The position numbers were made by a program, and so were the translations under genes. A stretch of DNA of 64,000 nt from Roseimaritima sediminicola (GTDB lineage Bacteria; Planctomycetota; Planctomycetia; Pirellulales; Pirellulaceae). The notes under the pieces are model-generated. The model saw nothing but the letters and a program-made list of their open reading frames with translations. It did not search any database and was not told the origin of the DNA. The DNA is taken from the NCBI RefSeq assembly GCF_009618275.1, contig NZ_WIAD01000012.1, forward strand, positions 1 through 64,000, in the 5' to 3' direction. Shown one piece after another: positions 59,898 to 64,000 of the stretch; the stretch's first letter is position 1, and each line of letters opens with the position of its first letter.

Positions 59898-60728
59898 TCA
59901 AACGGCGGTTTCTTCGTTGAGCATCTCTTGGTTGCGGGCTTCGGCTTCGGGGTAGGCGGTGCGGATTCGGTCGTAACCGCTGCGGTGCAGCTCTTCGGCC
60001 AATTCCTTGCCGCCGGTTTCCACAATCCGGCCGCCGAGCATCACGTGGGTGAATTCGGGCGGATTGTGTTCCAGCAATTTGTCGTGGTGGGTGATGATCA
60101 GCAGGCCCATTTTTTCTCGGCCGCCGATATCGGCGATCGATTCACTGGCCAGCCGCACGGCGTCGGCATCGAGACCGCTGTCGGTTTCGTCCAGGATCGC
60201 GAACTTGGGCTGCAGCATCGCCAGTTGAAGGATTTCGGCACGCTTCATTTCGCCGCCCGAGAAGCCGTCGTTGACGTAGCGGCGAGCGAATTCGACATCC
60301 ATTCGCAAGTGCTGCATCTTGTCCTTCAGCTCTTTGCGGAATTCCCGCATCGGAATCAGGTCTTCGCCCTCTTTACGATCCGGGCGGCGGACGTTGGTCG
60401 TGGCGTGGCGAAGGAAGTCCGCCATCTTGACGCCGGGAATCGCGACGGGCCGCTGGAAGGCCATGAACAATCCGGCTCGGGCCCGTTCGTTGGGTTCCAT
60501 TTCCAGCACGTCCTCGCCGTCGAGCAGGATCGAGCCATCGGTGACTTCGTATCCGGGATGGCCCATGATGGCCAAACCCAGCGTGCTCTTGCCGCTGCCG
60601 TTGGGACCCATCAGGGCGTGCGTCTGGCCGTGGCCCATCGTCAGGTTCACACCGCGAAGGATCGGTTTGTCGCCGACCGAGACGTGCAGGTTTTCGATCT
60701 TCAATTGATGTTTTGGGGCGTCGCTCAT
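59898..60728 (-). CDS. sufC: SufC, Fe-S assembly ATPase
   Basis: A 276-residue ABC-type ATPase of the SUF system: Walker A ALMGPNGSGKSTLGLAIMG, Q-loop FMAFQRPVAIPGVK, signature FSGGEMKRAEILQLAML, Walker B KFAILDETDSGLDADAVRLA, H-loop LLIITHHDKLLEHNPP. It energises cluster assembly on SufB/SufD. It is cytoplasmic and not a transporter, as no membrane partner is encoded. Start ATG 60728. The gene follows sufR by 120 nt. Confidence 0.95.
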   Translation of the reverse strand: MSDAPKHQLKIENLHVSVGDKPILRGVNLTMGHGQTHALMGPNGSGKSTLGLAIMGHPGYEVTDGSILLDGEDVLEMEPNERARAGLFMAFQRPVAIPGVKMADFLRHATTNVRRPDRKEGEDLIPMREFRKELKDKMQHLRMDVEFARRYVNDGFSGGEMKRAEILQLAMLQPKFAILDETDSGLDADAVRLASESIADIGGREKMGLLIITHHDKLLEHNPPEFTHVMLGGRIVETGGKELAEELHRSGYDRIRTAYPEAEARNQEMLNEETAV

Positions 60729-60848
60729 CGATTCGCTGAGGTTAAAGTGAAAAACGGGCGTAGGTTGATGGGTTGTCTCGATGCCGCGATCGAGCGCCGA
60801 AGCGGTTCGCGGCAGAAAGGCGGGCGTTGGCCCAGTGTCGCATTGGCG

Positions 60849-61556
60849 TTAGGTCGCTGTGGCGTTGTCCTTGGGAGAAAACTGACAGCAGTGGTCCCCA
60901 TCCAGGCGACAGCTGGTCAGTTGGATCTCGCGACCCAAGGCTTCGCTGAGCATTTCTTCTTCCAAGTGGCACATCGAGCGGTGTTCGGAGGCGTCGGTCA
61001 GATCCGGGTACGGGCACGCCGTGATGCCCAACACCGGCAGGGCTTCCTCGCCGCTGCGGGTCACGTCGTTGGGGATGCGGTTGCCGGCCATCAATTTCGA
61101 GAGCTCGCGCATCCGCTGTTCCAACGCGTCGCCGCTGGGGTCGTCGGGCCGGGTTAATTGGCTCTTGTAGTTCTGGCCGAGTCGTCGCGCGATGCCGCTC
61201 AGCAAGCGTGTTCGCACCGATTCGTCGGGCAAAGTCACGATTTCCCGCCACATCGCCTCGGCCAACTCGCCATGGTCGGCGCCGGCATGCCGGTGACCCA
61301 GCACCGTCAACGAGTAATTGAAGGTGGGGCGTCCCCGGCCGGAAACCACTTTGTGACGCTGGATCAGCCCGTCTTCGAGCAATCGTTCCAGCCGTTGCCG
61401 GACCGCCGTCGCCGTCACCCCCAACGCATCGGTCAGCTCCGCCACACCGCGTCGCTGGCCGTCGCGAAGCGTATCGATCAATTCGCGATCGACCGAACGC
61501 AGGGCTTCGACCGCCGTGGTGCGCGGCGGGTTCGTTTGGGGGCTGGTGTCATTCAT
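60849..61556 (-). CDS. sufR: SufR-like Fe-S-sensing transcriptional regulator
   Basis: A 235-residue winged-helix regulator. DTLRDGQRRGVAELTDALGV then TATAVRQRLERLLEDGLIQR is the DNA-binding domain with the beta-wing KVVSGRGRPTFNYSL. The C-terminal sensor has cysteines in GITACPYPDL, RSMCHLEEE and TSCRLDGDHCCQF, the arrangement that binds a [4Fe-4S] cluster in SufR of cyanobacteria and mycobacteria. It likely represses the suf genes downstream when the cell is cluster-replete. Start ATG 61556. It is divergent from the dehydrogenase gene. Confidence 0.9.
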   Translation of the reverse strand: MNDTSPQTNPPRTTAVEALRSVDRELIDTLRDGQRRGVAELTDALGVTATAVRQRLERLLEDGLIQRHKVVSGRGRPTFNYSLTVLGHRHAGADHGELAEAMWREIVTLPDESVRTRLLSGIARRLGQNYKSQLTRPDDPSGDALEQRMRELSKLMAGNRIPNDVTRSGEEALPVLGITACPYPDLTDASEHRSMCHLEEEMLSEALGREIQLTSCRLDGDHCCQFSPKDNATAT

Positions 61557-61581
61557 CTACTGCACTGTATGCCTGCCGGCT

Positions 61582-61609
61582 ATTTTTGACAAGCGGTCAT
61601 GCGAAAAAT
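61582..61609. promoter_or_regulatory. Candidate operator between sufR and the dehydrogenase
   Basis: ATTTTT (61582-61587) and AAAAAT (61604-61609) form an imperfect inverted repeat in the 220-bp divergent promoter region. Position 26-53 bp upstream of sufR fits an autoregulatory site, but the sequence does not match the cyanobacterial CAAC-N6-GTTG box. Confidence 0.3.
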
Positions 61610-61776
61610 GGAGGCGTTTTAAGTGCCCCCACTGACACGATTTAGGAAAGACTGTTAGGATTTTCGCTCGTTCCCCAGCGGGCTCCATCGCCCGTTTGTT
61701 CGCCCTTGTCGGCCCGGCAGGGGCGGTCAGCATCCTGTTGTCTCATTTCAGCCTTTTTCCTCAGCCGAGTTATTCG

Positions 61777-62880
61777 ATGAAAGCGGTCGCCGTTACGCCG
61801 GGTAAGCCCAACAGTGTCCACTTGGAGGATATTCCCAAGCCGTCCCTGGACGAGGTGCCCGGCGGTACCGGCGTGCTGGTGCGGGTTTTGAAAGTCGGGG
61901 TCGATGCCACCGACCGCGAGATCAACGACGCCCTGTATGGCGGCGCCCCGGAAGGCTTTGATTACCTGGTCCTGGGCCACGAGTGCTTTGGCGTGGTCGA
62001 AGCGGTGGGTCCCAACGTGGTGAACGTCAAACCCGGCGACTACGTGACGGCGACGGTGCGGCGGCCGGGCGGTTCGATCTATGACCAGATCGGCCACTAC
62101 GACATGACCAGCGAAGAAACCTATTACGAGCGCGGCATCAATCTGCGGCACGGGTTCCTGACCGAGTACTTCGTCGACGACCAGGACTACATCGTGCGGG
62201 TTCCGCCGGGACTGAAGCACTTGCACGTCTTGATGGAACCGATGAGCTGTGCGGCCAAGGCGGTGCATCAGGCCTTCGAGGCCCAGCGGCGGATGAAGGT
62301 TTGGCGTCCCAAGCTGGCCTATGTGTTGGGCAGCGGTCAGATCGGTTTGCTGACCACCCTGATCCTGCGGCTGCGCGGCTTGCAGGTCTACACGGTCGCC
62401 CGCGCACCGGGACCGCATCTGAAATCCTCGATCGCCGATGGTTTCGAAGCCAACTACGTCAGCACCAAAGAAACGTCCCTGGACGATTTGGTGGCCCAGA
62501 CCGGCCGCCCGGATTTGATCGTCGACGCCACGGGCCACAGCGGGTTGTCCTTCGACGCGATGAAGTACGTCGGTCACAATGGGGTCGTCGTCTGGACCAG
62601 CATCACCGGTGGTGAACGCCAGATCGAATTCCCCAGCGACAAGGTGAACATCGAATGGGTGCTGGGCAACAAGTTGGTGCTGGGCAGCGTGAATGCCAAC
62701 AGCGAGCACTTCGAGATGGGGATCCGTGATCTGGCACTGGGCGAGATGATGTATCCGGGCGTGATCGAAAAGATCCTCACCAGCCCGGTCGACGGCTTGG
62801 ACAATTACAATGAGATGATGCGGTTGTTGGTGGAAGACGACCAAGCGTTAAAGGTGTACGTCAACGTGGCCGACGAGTAG
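61777..62880 (+). CDS. Glucose 1-dehydrogenase-like medium-chain dehydrogenase
   Basis: A 367-residue MDR-family dehydrogenase. [20 protein letters not shown] carries the G-H-E zinc-ligand motif, [17 protein letters not shown] the glucose-dehydrogenase-type segment, and [20 protein letters not shown] the nucleotide loop (G-x-G-x2-G). The overall pattern fits the archaeal-type glucose 1-dehydrogenase branch, which oxidises aldoses with NAD(P)+; other sugars or alcohols are possible. The structural-zinc lobe with four cysteines is absent, as in this branch. Start ATG 61777; the region before it contains no good alternative. Cytoplasmic. Confidence 0.88.
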   Translation: MKAVAVTPGKPNSVHLEDIPKPSLDEVPGGTGVLVRVLKVGVDATDREINDALYGGAPEGFDYLVLGHECFGVVEAVGPNVVNVKPGDYVTATVRRPGGSIYDQIGHYDMTSEETYYERGINLRHGFLTEYFVDDQDYIVRVPPGLKHLHVLMEPMSCAAKAVHQAFEAQRRMKVWRPKLAYVLGSGQIGLLTTLILRLRGLQVYTVARAPGPHLKSSIADGFEANYVSTKETSLDDLVAQTGRPDLIVDATGHSGLSFDAMKYVGHNGVVVWTSITGGERQIEFPSDKVNIEWVLGNKLVLGSVNANSEHFEMGIRDLALGEMMYPGVIEKILTSPVDGLDNYNEMMRLLVEDDQALKVYVNVADE

Positions 62881-62898
62881 CCGAGCGTTTGATTGCCT

Positions 62899-63753
62899 AT
62901 GTTGCCCCTGTCCTACCTGATGTGCGCGACGCTGTGCGTGGCCGTTCTGGCGACGCTGGGCGCGGAGCGACCGCTGCGGGCGATCGTGTTGGTGCCGTTG
63001 ACGTTGTTGGTAGGCGGGTTGGCTTGGCAGTTTCAATTCGCCGTTGCGCCGCTGGCCGGGGGCGGAGCGGCGTGGGGATGGTTCCCGCTGGCCGCCGCCT
63101 GGCTGTTGGCGCTGCTTGCCCCGCCGGCGGCCCGGCGAGCGACCGTGCTGGCGATCGGATGTTGTTGGTTGGCGGTGCTGGTCTTTAGCGTGGCCGCCGC
63201 CGCCTCGCCCCTTGTCGACCGGATTACACTGCTGGGGTTGGCCACGCATCGCCTGACGGCCATTGCGTTGGCGGCGATCGCCTTGGCCGTACTGGCCCAA
63301 CTGTGCAGCGGAATTCCACCGGCCAACGCCGCGAGCCGATGGCAGTTTTTGGAACGGTTGAGCGGGGCTTTGTTATTACTTCTGCTGATCGCACTGACGG
63401 CGGTATTTTTTCTGCAATCGCATCCCTTGGATCTGGATCCTCGGGTGGCTCTGGCCGTGATGCCCGCGGAGGTGCTGGCCGCGCTGTGCGTGTACCGAGG
63501 CGTGCACGTGGTGGCGGTCGATGCCGCCCGGCAAGTCCGCCAACCCAGCGAGCCCAGCCAACCCAGCAAGCCCAGCCAACCCAGCGAACCCAGCGAACCC
63601 AGCCAAGCCGGTGGGGGCTCCGCGGAGACGAAAGCGACCGACCGCTTGAAGACCAGCGACGTGATCGCGTTGTTGGTCTTGTTTGGGATGGCCGGTGGCG
63701 GATTGGCTCTGGTTCCGGTGATCTTGAGTGGTGCCCGTCGAGTGGCCCAGTAG
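62899..63753 (+). CDS. Polytopic membrane protein with Pro-Ser repeat
   Basis: A 284-residue protein with about seven hydrophobic helices (e.g. AIVLVPLTLLVGGLAWQF, AWLLALLAPPAARRATVLAI, LTAIALAAIALAVLAQL, ALLLLLLIALTAVFFL, VIALLVLFGMAGGGLALVPV). Between the last two is a low-complexity PSEPSQPSKPSQPSEPSE run encoded by CCCAGCGAG/CCCAGCCAA 9-mers (63544-63607). No family recognised. It begins 18 nt after the dehydrogenase stop, so co-transcription is likely. ATG 62899 is preferred over an upstream TTG. Confidence 0.68.
   Translation: MLPLSYLMCATLCVAVLATLGAERPLRAIVLVPLTLLVGGLAWQFQFAVAPLAGGGAAWGWFPLAAAWLLALLAPPAARRATVLAIGCCWLAVLVFSVAAAASPLVDRITLLGLATHRLTAIALAAIALAVLAQLCSGIPPANAASRWQFLERLSGALLLLLLIALTAVFFLQSHPLDLDPRVALAVMPAEVLAALCVYRGVHVVAVDAARQVRQPSEPSQPSKPSQPSEPSEPSQAGGGSAETKATDRLKTSDVIALLVLFGMAGGGLALVPVILSGARRVAQ
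63544..63607 (+). repeat. In-gene 9-bp repeat (Pro-Ser rich)
   Basis: Seven variants of CCCAGCGAG / CCCAGCCAA / CCCAGCAAG encode PSE/PSQ/PSK. In frame, so changes in copy number keep the reading frame. Confidence 0.8.
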
Positions 63754-63765
63754 GCAACGAAAACC

Positions 63766-64000
63766 ATGGACGTTGAACGTCAGCGCATTGAAGACGACCT
63801 GCGGGGCACCGTCGCCGGCGATGTGCTGTGCGATGACGTTACCTGCCAACTGTATGCCAGCGACGCCAGCATCTACCAGTTGCGCCCTCTGGGCGTGGTC
63901 CGGCCGCGTTCGACCAGCGACGTGGCCACGTGCGTGCGGTATGCCGCCGAACACCATCTGACGCTGCATGCTCGCGGGGCCGGCAGCGGCGTTGCCGGAG
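63766..64000 (+). CDS. FAD-linked oxidase, N-terminal part (cut by window end)
   Basis: The first 78 codons. RPRSTSDVATCVRYAAEHHL and LHARGAGSGVAG match the FAD-binding type 4 (PCMH/GlcD-like) domain of lactate/glycolate-type oxidases. In planctomycetes such proteins are often fused to a C-terminal iron-sulfur (CCG) domain, which would lie outside the window. Start ATG 63766, 12 nt after the membrane-protein stop. Confidence 0.78.
   Translation, partial: MDVERQRIEDDLRGTVAGDVLCDDVTCQLYASDASIYQLRPLGVVRPRSTSDVATCVRYAAEHHLTLHARGAGSGVAG

Noticed and set aside
61642-62844. 400-codon minus-strand frame opposite the glucose-dehydrogenase-like gene
   Set aside because: Entirely antisense to a protein with recognisable motifs; no family features of its own.

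Overview
The window looks like chromosomal DNA from a planctomycete of the Pirellulaceae type (Rhodopirellula and relatives). The evidence is the GC-rich coding DNA and gene families that cluster in that group: a DUF1552 protein coupled to a DUF1587/1592/1588/1585 cytochrome-like protein, a DUF1549/DUF1553 + DUF1501 + WD40 operon, two formylglycine sulfatases, a CE15 esterase, a sialidase, a dockerin/secretin protein with the 'LEDRRVLA' N-terminus, and archaeal-type C1 cofactor genes. About 46 protein genes or gene remnants and one tRNA are supported.

Layout. 1-3000: an unusual array of six imperfect palindromes that resemble integron attC sites. They alternate with two small genes and with four copies of a non-coding unit that carries a long hairpin. 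3.7-12.4 kb: DUF1552/DUF1592 pair, chemoreceptor, CE15 esterase, and a C-terminally truncated secretin. 12.6-17.3 kb: stress block (catalase, tandem UspA, baeRF-type protein behind a sigma-54-like promoter, Dps). 17.6-25.7 kb: SLC13 permease, sialidase, P-type ATPase, and two copies of a MITE-like element. 25.7-26.2 kb: a small cysteine-rich protein with an animal/plant-type CXC (CRC) motif. 26.4-38.1 kb: secreted catabolic block (thioredoxin-fold protein, DUF1549/DUF1501/WD40 operon, sulfatases, PQQ-type propeller, TIM-barrel isomerase). 38.1-42.8 kb: third MITE copy, a second UspA, a tad-pilus-type TadE/TadG/TadE operon, and an oxidoreductase.

43.4-51.06 kb is accessory DNA. It holds a REP-associated transposase gene that has lost its catalytic HUH segment, and this gene lies against the 3' remnant of an integrase. 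Next comes a ~5.5 kb integrative island bounded by a 20-bp direct repeat. The island encodes small regulators, an AAA ATPase, a TubC-like zinc protein and a tyrosine integrase whose 3' end runs antisense into tRNA-Gln(CTG).

51.3-64 kb returns to core genes: FHA-GAF-PP2C phosphatase with acylphosphatase, a prenyltransferase-repeat protein, an mfnF/mfnD-like pair for a methanofuran-type cofactor, the sufR-C-B-D-T iron-sulfur assembly locus, a glucose-dehydrogenase-like enzyme, a membrane protein and the start of an FAD-linked oxidase cut by the window end.

The most noteworthy items are the attC-like cassette array, the CXC-domain protein, the MITE-like element that supplies the stop codon of two neighbouring genes, and the catalytically gutted RAYT gene.
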